This document shows positions 7,002 through 14,645 of a DNA stretch of 37,037 bases, piece by piece. Under the pieces are notes generated by a model. That model was not told the origin of the DNA. It worked only from the letters and a program-made list of their open reading frames with translations, and did no database searches. The DNA is from Syntrophaceae bacterium (GTDB lineage Bacteria; Desulfobacterota; BSN033; UBA1163), in contig JACAEV010000163.1 of the NCBI GenBank assembly GCA_013388645.1, positions 1 to 37,037 on the forward strand. Direction: 5' to 3'. Made by a program: the position numbers and the translations under genes. The stretch's first letter is position 1. Every line of letters begins with the position of its first letter.

Positions 7002-7170
7002 CGTATTTCCCCCTTATTTAAGGTAAAAATTCTAAATTCGAAACACGAAATCCGAAACAACTTCAAATGACCGAAATCAAAAATAAGGACGATTACGCTT
7101 TGGAAATTGAAACATTGGTATTTCGTATTTGTTTCGAGCTTCGATATTCGGATTTCGGATTTTCCCTATC
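7002..7170. other. AT-rich spacer with cgaaat/ccgaaa repeats
   Basis: The stretch holds several short words such as cgaaatccgaaac on one side and gtttcgagc...ggatttcgga on the other, forming imperfect inverted repeats around 7035-7165. It breaks the otherwise tight gene spacing and may hold a processing site or secondary promoter for the receiver-FNT gene. No ORF is supported. Confidence 0.4.
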
Positions 7171-7566
7171 TTACCCTCCTGCGCCCGTAGGGAAGGAGTC
7201 CTTTTTAAGCGTCTTTTGAAGAACCTGTCGAACCACTTTGATCAACTCATCGGGTCGAAACGGTTTTGGAATAAATTGGGTGGCTCCCAGCTTTAACACA
7301 TCAGCGATGGTCTCCGGAGTGGGATACCCACTCATGACAATGATGGGTATGTCGGGCCAGTTTTTCTTTATTTCTCTCATGAGGAAGATACCATCATGCT
7401 TGGGCATCTTGACATCCATGAGCAAAAGGTCAAACTCATAATATTTGACTTTCTCCAATGCCTCGTCTGCACTGGGGACCGTCGTGACCTCAAACCCTTC
7501 TGCCTCGAGGATGCGCCGGCAACTTTTGATGACGATGGCATCATCATCCACGACTAATAATTTCAT
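7171..7566 (-). CDS. Single-domain response regulator (CheY-like)
   Basis: The ATG at 7566 gives 131 aa consisting only of a receiver domain: D7-D8-D9 pocket, phospho-acceptor D51 in LLMDVKMP, S in VMSGYP, and K in IPKPFRPDEL. A longer upstream extension in the same frame runs into the kinase gene and is not needed. A ggaggag site lies upstream of the chosen start. The gene start overlaps the 3' end of the histidine kinase gene by 23 bases, so the two are probably translated together as a cognate pair. It has no DNA-binding output. Its sequence is close to the receiver of the next gene (shared IKSCRRILEAEGFEVTT-type and KPFRPDEL-type segments), suggesting duplication. Confidence 0.9.
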   Translation of the reverse strand: MKLLVVDDDAIVIKSCRRILEAEGFEVTTVPSADEALEKVKYYEFDLLLMDVKMPKHDGIFLMREIKKNWPDIPIIVMSGYPTPETIADVLKLGATQFIPKPFRPDELIKVVRQVLQKTLKKDSFPTGAGG

Positions 7567-9517
7567 TTTCTGTTCGCTTCTCCTCCGTCGGCAACCAGAC
7601 TTTAAAGGTGCTTCCTTTGCCCACCTTGCTCTGAACCCAGATCGTCCCCCCGTGGCGCTCCACAATCCCGTAGGACACTGACAGCCCTAATCCAGTGCCC
7701 TGCCCCACCTCTTTCGTCGTAAAAAAGGGGTCAAATAGCTTGTTAAGATTCTCGGGAGAAATCCCACATCCTGTATCCGTGCATAAAATCTCAACTCCGT
7801 TTTGACCGGGATGGCTTGTTGAGATCCCCACATTGGTAGAGACGGTGATACTTCCCCCTGGGTCCGTTGCATCCAAGGCATTGATGATGATATTGAGTAA
7901 AACACTTTGCATCTGATTTCTATCCAAGGTCACTAATGGCAGGCCATCCCCAGACTCGAAGGTCAAATTCACGCCTTTTATGAGCGCTTGGTTTTCGACT
8001 AATGTCATGGTTTGGCGAACAAGCCGATTGACATCTGTGGGCTCGCGGTCAAGTTCTGTCTGGCGGGAAAAATCGAGCAACCCTTTCACAATTTTTCGAA
8101 CCCGTTCCGTCTCTTGGGCAATGGTCTCAAGGTCACTCCGAACTTCTTCTGGGATATCGTTTCGGCGAAGAAGCATGTGGGTAAAGGTAAATATCCCTGT
8201 CAAGGGATTATTGATTTCATGCGCGACCCCCCCTGCAAGCTTCCCAATGCTGGCTTGTTTTTCAGATTGAAGAAGTTTAATTTCGCTCTCTTTCTTCAGA
8301 CGCTCATCCCGCTCCTGAATCGAGGTGAGCATTTCCTTGAATGTCTTCTGTAGGACTCCGATTTCACTCTTTGAGATCGGCCCAATCTCCGGAGAAAGGT
8401 TCCCCTGAGAAACCTGATGGCTGGCCTCGATGAGCTGTTGGACGGGTCGACTCATCTTATTGGCAATGATATACCCTAATCCAATGGCGAAAACCATTCC
8501 TGCAACCGTAATCAATATGAAAAGGGAAAGGGCCTTCCATCGTACATCTGCATATTTTGCCTCAAGCACTCCAGTATAAAGCATCCCCACTCTTTGGCCA
8601 AAGATGTCCTCAATCGGCTCATAGGCGGTGATATACCAATCGTTGACCACGAAAGCGCGGTCTGTCCATTTTTTCCCATCTGTCAGGACATATTTGGTCA
8701 CTTCTTCGGAGCCCACCGTTCCGATCGCTCGGCTTCCATCAGGGGCAAGCACATTGGTGGAAATACGAATATCCTTAAAAAAGATCGTTGCGGTACCAAT
8801 ACTCTGGCCTTTGTAAATTTCGTGCTGGAAAACCGTGTCTCGAACACGATCGACAATCTCTTGGCTCCGGTTGAGCAGCACCCCACCATAGAGGACACCA
8901 TGAAAAGTCCCAGCATCAAAAATAGGGACTGCCGCGGCTAAAGCCATTCCAGAAAGCTCCTCAATTTCAGGTCGAGGAGTAGCCATCTTGGTCGGGAGGA
9001 GTTTGATTCTTGCCCGTTCTGCGAGTTCAGGATTTTCTGCAAAGAGAAATGCATTGCTTAAAATAACGGTTCCTGAGACAGCGACTTGTTTTTGGATGAC
9101 CAAATTGGCAATAGGATTTTCAGGGGTATTGCCCTTAGGGAAGGAATTCGGTCCGATTCGGCATAGGGTTTTTCCATCTTTTGAGACGACCCCCATAAAA
9201 TCTAATTCCGTCTGTTGAGCCACCACATTCAACCGATTCACCAATGTCTGTACATCATGTTTTTCAAGGGCCGTTTTAAAAATAGGACCTACCGAAGTGA
9301 TATTGAGGGCGATTTTAATTCCCTTAATACGACTGAGATAGATCTCTCGGGCCGCATTGAGATCCAGACTAATTCGGGTATAGGCTTCGTTCAGAACAGT
9401 TTTATAAAGGAGCTGCCCTCCCACTAAAAGAGCCACTCCGCACACGAGAAAGGAAATGCCAAGGAAACTGAGAATGAGTTTCGATCGAGTAGAATAAAAC
9501 ACGATGGGTCTTCCCAA
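7544..9517 (-). CDS. Membrane Cache-HAMP sensor histidine kinase
   Basis: This 657-aa protein has TM1 at about 13-35, a large extracytoplasmic Cache-type sensor region (about 45-325), TM2 at about 330-352, a HAMP domain (about 353-405), a HisKA dimerisation helix with phospho-acceptor H433 in GGVAHEINNPLTG, and an HATPase domain with DTGCGISPENLNKLFDPFFTTK and GTGLGLSVSYGIVERHGG. The Cache region suggests direct sensing of a small molecule outside the cytoplasm, perhaps an organic acid; the ligand is not shown by sequence. It is the last kinase of the hydrogenase operon, 34 bases after the FrhB-like gene, and overlaps the receiver gene that follows. The start codon is TTG (9517) or GTG (9502). 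Confidence 0.9.
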   Translation of the reverse strand: MGRPIVFYSTRSKLILSFLGISFLVCGVALLVGGQLLYKTVLNEAYTRISLDLNAAREIYLSRIKGIKIALNITSVGPIFKTALEKHDVQTLVNRLNVVAQQTELDFMGVVSKDGKTLCRIGPNSFPKGNTPENPIANLVIQKQVAVSGTVILSNAFLFAENPELAERARIKLLPTKMATPRPEIEELSGMALAAAVPIFDAGTFHGVLYGGVLLNRSQEIVDRVRDTVFQHEIYKGQSIGTATIFFKDIRISTNVLAPDGSRAIGTVGSEEVTKYVLTDGKKWTDRAFVVNDWYITAYEPIEDIFGQRVGMLYTGVLEAKYADVRWKALSLFILITVAGMVFAIGLGYIIANKMSRPVQQLIEASHQVSQGNLSPEIGPISKSEIGVLQKTFKEMLTSIQERDERLKKESEIKLLQSEKQASIGKLAGGVAHEINNPLTGIFTFTHMLLRRNDIPEEVRSDLETIAQETERVRKIVKGLLDFSRQTELDREPTDVNRLVRQTMTLVENQALIKGVNLTFESGDGLPLVTLDRNQMQSVLLNIIINALDATDPGGSITVSTNVGISTSHPGQNGVEILCTDTGCGISPENLNKLFDPFFTTKEVGQGTGLGLSVSYGIVERHGGTIWVQSKVGKGSTFKVWLPTEEKRTENEIISRG

Positions 9518-9551
9518 TGGCCTATGAGATCATAGAGGCCGATTTATTAAT

Positions 9552-10700
9552 CTAAGTAGGAGGGGGAGATGGCGTGATGAAACCCGCTACCGTTCCCCGA
9601 TTTCTCAGAGCCCGTTCTTTCTTTCTTTGGGAGAAGTCAAGTATCCGCTTTTGGATCTGGATTAGTTCATTTCGAGCCTTCTCAGCAGATGAGTATTTTC
9701 TCTCTTTAATATAACCGGCGGTCAGAGCTCCCCGATAAACCATTTTCCCTTTCTCTGATCGGATGAGCACAGTGGTATATCCCTCTGGAGAGCCTAACCC
9801 TCCAAACGAGATGTCTGAATATTCAGCTGAAAAATCAGGACACACCAAGCATGCCGGCCGCGCAATGGAATCAATCTCTTCAAAAGGAATGTGGATCACC
9901 CTTCCATCCTTAAGGTAAATAAAAAAGTCTTCTTTGACGTTGACCTTTGTCACATGGGCTAAGTCAAATCCATATCGTTTCTCTAAGTGCTTCATCTGGA
10001 CGTCGTTGAAAGAAAAGTTCTCCATACAGAAAAGGCCGAAACAGTACTTGATGACATCGGAGGGAAGGATTCCAAGCACCTGCATCTTCCGGACAGTATG
10101 AATCTGACAAGGTGTCCCGACCATGGCCACTCGATCGATTAACCCCTTCCGCAAACTTTTCAGTTCACGTATGGCAGGTGAATAGGTGGAGTAATGGTCT
10201 CCCAACTTGACAATTGAAAAAGACTCATCATAATGGGAACCTGAAGCGGAGATGATTTCCTCTCCTGAAGTGGCAAGCATGGGACCTCTATGAAAAGGAC
10301 CGTCACTTCTTGAGACCAATGCCCCATCGATCATATGATTATCCATGAGATAGAGAAGGAGAGAGGTCACGACCCCTCCATCTGTACACTTCTCCCCTAT
10401 GATGGGGTTGGTGGTCTGAGCCGACACCAAGTCTTTGATTTGCCCAATGGGCGCTTCCCAGTTCGTTTTCTTTTTTAATTCCTCGTCAAGTTCATGGATG
10501 TTGGGACAGATCAAGTAGCAGATCCCGCAATGAAGGCACTTCTCTTCATCCGCAAATCTGGGCATTCCATCTGGCCCAATTTCCAATGCCCCGAGGTTGG
10601 AAGCGGAACAAAAAGCAACACAACCTCCGCACTTCCCACAGAAATTGTTTTTTTGAACGATTCGGATCAAATCATGAAAGGTTTTGACGTCGGTTTCCAT
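9552..10700 (-). CDS. FrhB/FdhB-like iron-sulfur flavoprotein (coenzyme F420 hydrogenase/dehydrogenase beta family)
   Basis: In this 382-aa protein residues 20-70 hold a ferredoxin-type pair of clusters, CGKCGGCVAFC and CLHCGICYLICP. The FrhB N- and C-terminal domains follow, with GGVVTSLLLYLMDN, the VAMVGTPCQIHTVRKM motif, a conserved Cys in IKYCFGLFCMENF, and ARPACLVCPDFSAEYSDISFGG. Family members are FAD/Fe-S subunits of formate dehydrogenases, F420 hydrogenases and reductases that pass electrons between a cofactor and ferredoxin. It lies directly after hydE in the hydrogenase operon, so it may be an extra electron-input subunit or separate reductase working with the HydABC complex. A link to formate is possible because a formate/nitrite channel is encoded downstream. 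The exact electron carrier cannot be read from sequence. Confidence 0.85.
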   Translation of the reverse strand: METDVKTFHDLIRIVQKNNFCGKCGGCVAFCSASNLGALEIGPDGMPRFADEEKCLHCGICYLICPNIHELDEELKKKTNWEAPIGQIKDLVSAQTTNPIIGEKCTDGGVVTSLLLYLMDNHMIDGALVSRSDGPFHRGPMLATSGEEIISASGSHYDESFSIVKLGDHYSTYSPAIRELKSLRKGLIDRVAMVGTPCQIHTVRKMQVLGILPSDVIKYCFGLFCMENFSFNDVQMKHLEKRYGFDLAHVTKVNVKEDFFIYLKDGRVIHIPFEEIDSIARPACLVCPDFSAEYSDISFGGLGSPEGYTTVLIRSEKGKMVYRGALTAGYIKERKYSSAEKARNELIQIQKRILDFSQRKKERALRNRGTVAGFITPSPPPT

Positions 10701-10738
10701 AGGGATTCGCCTTCAAAGTTTTTTGGATATTATAACAG

Positions 10739-11878
10739 CTATTTCGGTATTTTTGAACCCCAAAATTTATAATTTTTATTCTTCTCAATGAGATCCAGAA
10801 GTTTATGGTCCGTTACAGGATGGGAAGACTTACCTTCAGATCGATGAATGCGGTCACCCCGACCCTCCCCTATCCTCCGTCCAAGGGACGGAATATGGCG
10901 TTTTAAAGAATCATCAACATCTTTTGGATTTTCTTTCAGACATGCCTTGGAAGGGTAAATTTCATAATTCAAACGATATTGAATAGGGGTCAGGTTGGGC
11001 ATCACCACATTTGCTCCTCGAATTAAACCCAATTCTCTTCCCCATTCAGGGTTGAGGGTGGCTAAGGCTGTGGTGCTTGGGATATTAGATTCTGGACACA
11101 CAATCCGCGTTAAAGCAATCACCTTATAGGTCATCTTTTCCGTATTGGGAACTTGTTCTTCCTCAGGGATCCTCCATGTCCATTCCCCTTGGCCTAAAGG
11201 GGTTTGAGGATGGGGAAGATAAGGTCCCACACCGATCATGTCAAGATCGAGCCTTCGGAAAAGTTCGATGTCATCGGCAAGACTGGCATAGGTTTGACCT
11301 GGAATGCCAATCATGACCCCACTCCCTGTCTCATAGCCCAGCTGTTTTAAGGTTTGGAGGATCGCTATGCGATCCGATTTATTTTGGGGAAGCGAAGGAT
11401 GAATGAGATGATAGAGGCCTATATCTGAGGTCTCGAACCGAAGGAGGTACCGATCGGCACCGGCTTTGCGCCATTCCTCCAAGTCTTCATCCGGTCGCTC
11501 TCCTAAACTTAATGTGATCGCCAGTGGGGTTTCTCGTTTAATGCGTCGGAGGATGTTTGCAAACCATTTTGTCTCAATCCCATCATCCTCACCCGACTGG
11601 AGGACGACTGTTCCATAACCATATCGTTCTGCTTCACCCACACAGGCCATGATCTCCTCTTCGCTCATTCGGTAACGCTCAAGTTCCTTGTGAGCCGAGC
11701 GTAAGCCACAATAGCCGCATTGTCTGATGCAATGGTTCGATATTTCAATGAGTCCGCGCAAGTGAACCTCTTCGCCAACAGTTTCTTTTCGCACGGTGTC
11801 AGCCCATTGCCACAACTCATTGAGTCGCGTTTCATCCTCTTCGCGCAGCCAACGCAGTATCTCATCTCGCTTCATCAT
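10739..11878 (-). CDS. hydE: HydE, [FeFe]-hydrogenase H-cluster radical SAM maturase
   Basis: This radical S-adenosylmethionine enzyme of about 379 aa has the CIRQCGYCGLR cluster motif (CX3CX2C). GEDDGIET, LSLGERPDEDLEEWRKAGADRYLLRFETS and GIGVGPYLPHPQTPLG-type segments are typical of HydE in the biotin-synthase-like family. HydE builds part of the dithiolate bridge of the H-cluster. The chosen start is the ATG at 11878, which overlaps the hydF stop as ATGATGA and has aagga nine bases upstream; a longer frame up to 11935 would run inside hydF. The C-terminal IPSLGRRIGEGRGD is the expected HydE ending, followed by a longer basic tail. It sits between hydF and the FrhB-like gene. Confidence 0.93.
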   Translation of the reverse strand: MMKRDEILRWLREEDETRLNELWQWADTVRKETVGEEVHLRGLIEISNHCIRQCGYCGLRSAHKELERYRMSEEEIMACVGEAERYGYGTVVLQSGEDDGIETKWFANILRRIKRETPLAITLSLGERPDEDLEEWRKAGADRYLLRFETSDIGLYHLIHPSLPQNKSDRIAILQTLKQLGYETGSGVMIGIPGQTYASLADDIELFRRLDLDMIGVGPYLPHPQTPLGQGEWTWRIPEEEQVPNTEKMTYKVIALTRIVCPESNIPSTTALATLNPEWGRELGLIRGANVVMPNLTPIQYRLNYEIYPSKACLKENPKDVDDSLKRHIPSLGRRIGEGRGDRIHRSEGKSSHPVTDHKLLDLIEKNKNYKFWGSKIPK

Positions 11879-13212
11879 CGGATCGATTCCTTGTCCTCTC
11901 TTTCGCTCCTTTGATATTTCTTTAGGGAAGTACATCCCTTTCCTTCATTTCTATAAATCTCGAGAGCCGCTGGAAAGGGACCCAACGCCCTTTCAAATAT
12001 CCCAAGCGAAAAAGCGATCGTTAATCCGTAGTTCGTCATGGGCACATTTGCCTGACGGCATCGTAACATCCGCGTGAGCATTTCTCGACGATTCATCATA
12101 CAGGCGCCACAATGGATGACGAGATGGTAGGGTGAAAGATCCTCTGGGAAATCATGCCCCTGCACGGTTTTAAACTCCAATTTCCCACCGACATATTGAG
12201 TGAGCCACCTGGGAATTTTAATACGACCAATATCTTCTGCAATGGGATGATGGGAGCATGCTTCAGCAATCAAAATTCGATTGCCAGGTTTTAGTCGATC
12301 GATGGCCAATGTCCCACGAATGAGCTCGGAGAGGTCGCCTTTAAATCGAGCAAAGAGAATAGAAAAAGAGGTAAGAGGGATCTCTCGAGGCGTATCCGCC
12401 GCCACCTTGAGAAAGGCTTGAGAATCAGTGACCACAAGTTTTGGGGGGCGGTTCAGACGCTCCAGGGCATGCTGAAGTTCCTGTTCCTTCACGACCATGC
12501 AATAAGCATCACTATCCAAGAGATCCCGTATGGCTTGGACTTGCGGCAGGATCAGCCGGCCCTTAGGAGCCTCCTTATCGATGGGAACGACCAGTACGGC
12601 CATCTCCCCTGGCCCAATCAGATCACCCAGAATGGCCGGATGGTTGATAAACTCCACGGGTGCGACCTCAAGGAGTGATTGCCTCAGGTCCGGTATCCCC
12701 TCACCTGAAATGGCAGAGGTTTTGACCACTGGGATTCTTTTTTGATTCAATTGGTTTATGACCTCTGCTTCTGGTTCACCGCGATCGGATTTATTGAAGA
12801 CCATGACGATAGGGATATTTCGAGCTTTCAATTCAGCAACCAGTTGTTCCTCAAAATCTCCCCACCTCCCCGCCTCTGAAACAATCACTCCCAAATCCGT
12901 CCGATCAAAAATTTGATGTGTCTTATGAATTCGAAGCTCACCGAGGGATCCGGTATCGTCTATCCCAGCTGTATCAATAAACAGGACAGGGCCTAAAGGG
13001 AGAAACTCCATGGGCTTTTCCACGGGATCCGTCGTCGTCCCCGCCACATCGGAGACAATGGAGACACTTTGACGGGTGATGGCATTGAGCAGGCTAGACT
13101 TTCCCACATTGCGGCGTCCAAATATGCCGATATGGAGTCGAAATCCCTTTGGAGTGGATTGGTGGTGGATGCTTTGCCCCATCAGCTCTTGTTCGGTTGA
13201 AGAATGCCCCAT
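11875..13212 (-). CDS. hydF: HydF, [FeFe]-hydrogenase maturation GTPase and scaffold
   Basis: This protein of about 445 aa has an N-terminal GTPase domain: P-loop IFGRRNVGKSSL, switch AGTTTDPV, DTAGIDD, NKSD. A dimerisation domain and a C-terminal cluster-binding domain follow, with EACSHHP and HCGACM providing the Cys ligands for the [4Fe-4S] cluster that carries the 2Fe precursor. HydF accepts the products of HydG and HydE and loads them into HydA. The ATG at 13212 is preferred over a TTG at 13221; an ATG at 13182 is also possible. It follows hydG by about 23 bases and overlaps hydE by four bases, so the three maturases are coupled. Confidence 0.93.
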   Translation of the reverse strand: MGHSSTEQELMGQSIHHQSTPKGFRLHIGIFGRRNVGKSSLLNAITRQSVSIVSDVAGTTTDPVEKPMEFLPLGPVLFIDTAGIDDTGSLGELRIHKTHQIFDRTDLGVIVSEAGRWGDFEEQLVAELKARNIPIVMVFNKSDRGEPEAEVINQLNQKRIPVVKTSAISGEGIPDLRQSLLEVAPVEFINHPAILGDLIGPGEMAVLVVPIDKEAPKGRLILPQVQAIRDLLDSDAYCMVVKEQELQHALERLNRPPKLVVTDSQAFLKVAADTPREIPLTSFSILFARFKGDLSELIRGTLAIDRLKPGNRILIAEACSHHPIAEDIGRIKIPRWLTQYVGGKLEFKTVQGHDFPEDLSPYHLVIHCGACMMNRREMLTRMLRCRQANVPMTNYGLTIAFSLGIFERALGPFPAALEIYRNEGKGCTSLKKYQRSEREDKESIR

Positions 13213-13235
13213 ATCAATCAATTTTTCTACAACAT

Positions 13236-14645
13236 TTAAAAATAGAGATCGCGTTCTCCCTGTTCGATTTGGATCAAGCGTTTCCTGGTTTCATCTCGGC
13301 GTTTGGCAGAGGGGATCTCTCCGACACTTTTTTCAAGCAGGGCATAACCTGCCGCTCGAGTTTCTGGGGTCGCATAGTCCTCCAGGTATTCTTTGAAAGT
13401 CAAAATGGCATTGGGTAGGCAGAACTGTTTGATGAGGCCAGGTTTGGCTAAGTCCATGAAGTCCTCCCCTGTTCGGCCCAAACGGTAACACCCGGTACAG
13501 AAGGAAGGGATATAACCCATCTGCACAATATCAAAAATAACTTCATCCAAACTCCGATGATCTCCTAATTGAAATTGGGCGCCCGAACGTTCCCCTTCCG
13601 TATAACCTCCTGGATTTGTCCGACTGCCAGCGCTGATCTGTGAAACGCCGAGGGCAAATGTTTCAGCCCTCATTTTTGCCGTTTCTCTGGTACTCATGAT
13701 GATGCCGGTGTAAGGAACAGCCAGACGTAAGATAGCGACAATCTTTTTAAAATCTTCATCTGAAACGGGATAGGGTGGGCTGGCCGCAATTTCCGAACCG
13801 TCTGCGGGTTCAAGTCTTGGAACACTGATCGTATGAGGTCCTACCCCATAGCTTTTTTCGAGGTGTCGGATATGCTGGATCATGGCAAGGATCTCAAATT
13901 GAAAATCATAGAGGCCGAACAACACGCCAATTCCCACATCATCGATCCCTCCCTCAAACGCCCTGCCGATGGCACCCAGCCTCCAATGGTAATCCGCTTT
14001 GGGCCCGCTCGGATGCATCTGCTGATAGGTAGGTAAGTGATACGTCTCCTGAAAGAGCTGGTAGGTCCCAATCTTCGTGGCTTTGAGCTCACGGAATTCT
14101 TCGACCGTCAAAGGGGCGATATTGACGTTGACGCGGCGAATTTCACCCTTGCCTTCGCGAATCCCGTAGATGGTGGCAATGGATTTAAAGATATAATCTA
14201 AGCCCTCATGTGGATAAGCCTCTCCTGCTACCAAAAGAATCCGTTTGTGCCCTGTCCGGACCAAGTGGCGAACCTCTTCTGCAATCTCTTCTTGAGTCAG
14301 CGCCCTTCGCTGGATGCTTTTATTTCTCACACGAAAGGCACAGTATCGGCAATCGTTTTGACAAAGATTCGAAATATAAAGAGGCGAAAAGAGGACAAGA
14401 CGTTTTCCATAGATAGACTCTTTGACTTCTCTTGCAGCATGAAACATCTCTTCCAACACCATCGGGTCATGACATTGAAGAAGAGCAGCAACCTCTCCAT
14501 GATTCAGACCTTTAAGCTCCCTTGCTTTGGTGATGATCTCACGAATCTGTTGCCGATCGGATCGACTGCCGGTTTCAAGTTGGGTTTGGATGATACGTTC
14601 GTCGATGATATTCAGTAGCTTCCTCCTTTTCTCCACCGTTTCCAT
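13236..14645 (-). CDS. hydG: HydG, [FeFe]-hydrogenase maturase (tyrosine lyase)
   Basis: From the internal ATG at 14645 this gives 469 aa, the usual HydG length. It has the radical SAM motif CQNDCRYCAFR, the long HydG core (LVAGEAYPHEGLDYI, YQLFQETYHLPTYQQMHP, GVLFGLYDFQFE), and the C-terminal auxiliary cluster motif FCTGCYRLGRTGEDFM followed by QFCLPNA. HydG cleaves tyrosine to supply CO and CN ligands for the H-cluster. The frame is open without a stop into the upstream histidine kinase, so as read it could be the C-terminal half of a 1101-aa kinase-HydG protein; a G-rich site (aggggggtaagaag) in front of the ATG can serve as ribosome-binding site. The separate-gene model is favoured because both parts have complete family lengths. 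Confidence 0.92.
   Translation of the reverse strand: METVEKRRKLLNIIDERIIQTQLETGSRSDRQQIREIITKARELKGLNHGEVAALLQCHDPMVLEEMFHAAREVKESIYGKRLVLFSPLYISNLCQNDCRYCAFRVRNKSIQRRALTQEEIAEEVRHLVRTGHKRILLVAGEAYPHEGLDYIFKSIATIYGIREGKGEIRRVNVNIAPLTVEEFRELKATKIGTYQLFQETYHLPTYQQMHPSGPKADYHWRLGAIGRAFEGGIDDVGIGVLFGLYDFQFEILAMIQHIRHLEKSYGVGPHTISVPRLEPADGSEIAASPPYPVSDEDFKKIVAILRLAVPYTGIIMSTRETAKMRAETFALGVSQISAGSRTNPGGYTEGERSGAQFQLGDHRSLDEVIFDIVQMGYIPSFCTGCYRLGRTGEDFMDLAKPGLIKQFCLPNAILTFKEYLEDYATPETRAAGYALLEKSVGEIPSAKRRDETRKRLIQIEQGERDLYF

Noticed and set aside
10839-10925. C-rich segment in the hydE 3' end that looks like another copy of the palindromic repeats
   Set aside because: The translation HIPSLGRRIGEGRGD matches the normal C-terminal end of the HydE/biotin-synthase-like family, so it is coding sequence and not an insertion.
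11878-11935. Longer N-terminus of HydE (start at 11935)
   Set aside because: It lies entirely within the hydF 3' end; the ATG at 11878 overlaps the hydF stop and has a ribosome-binding site.
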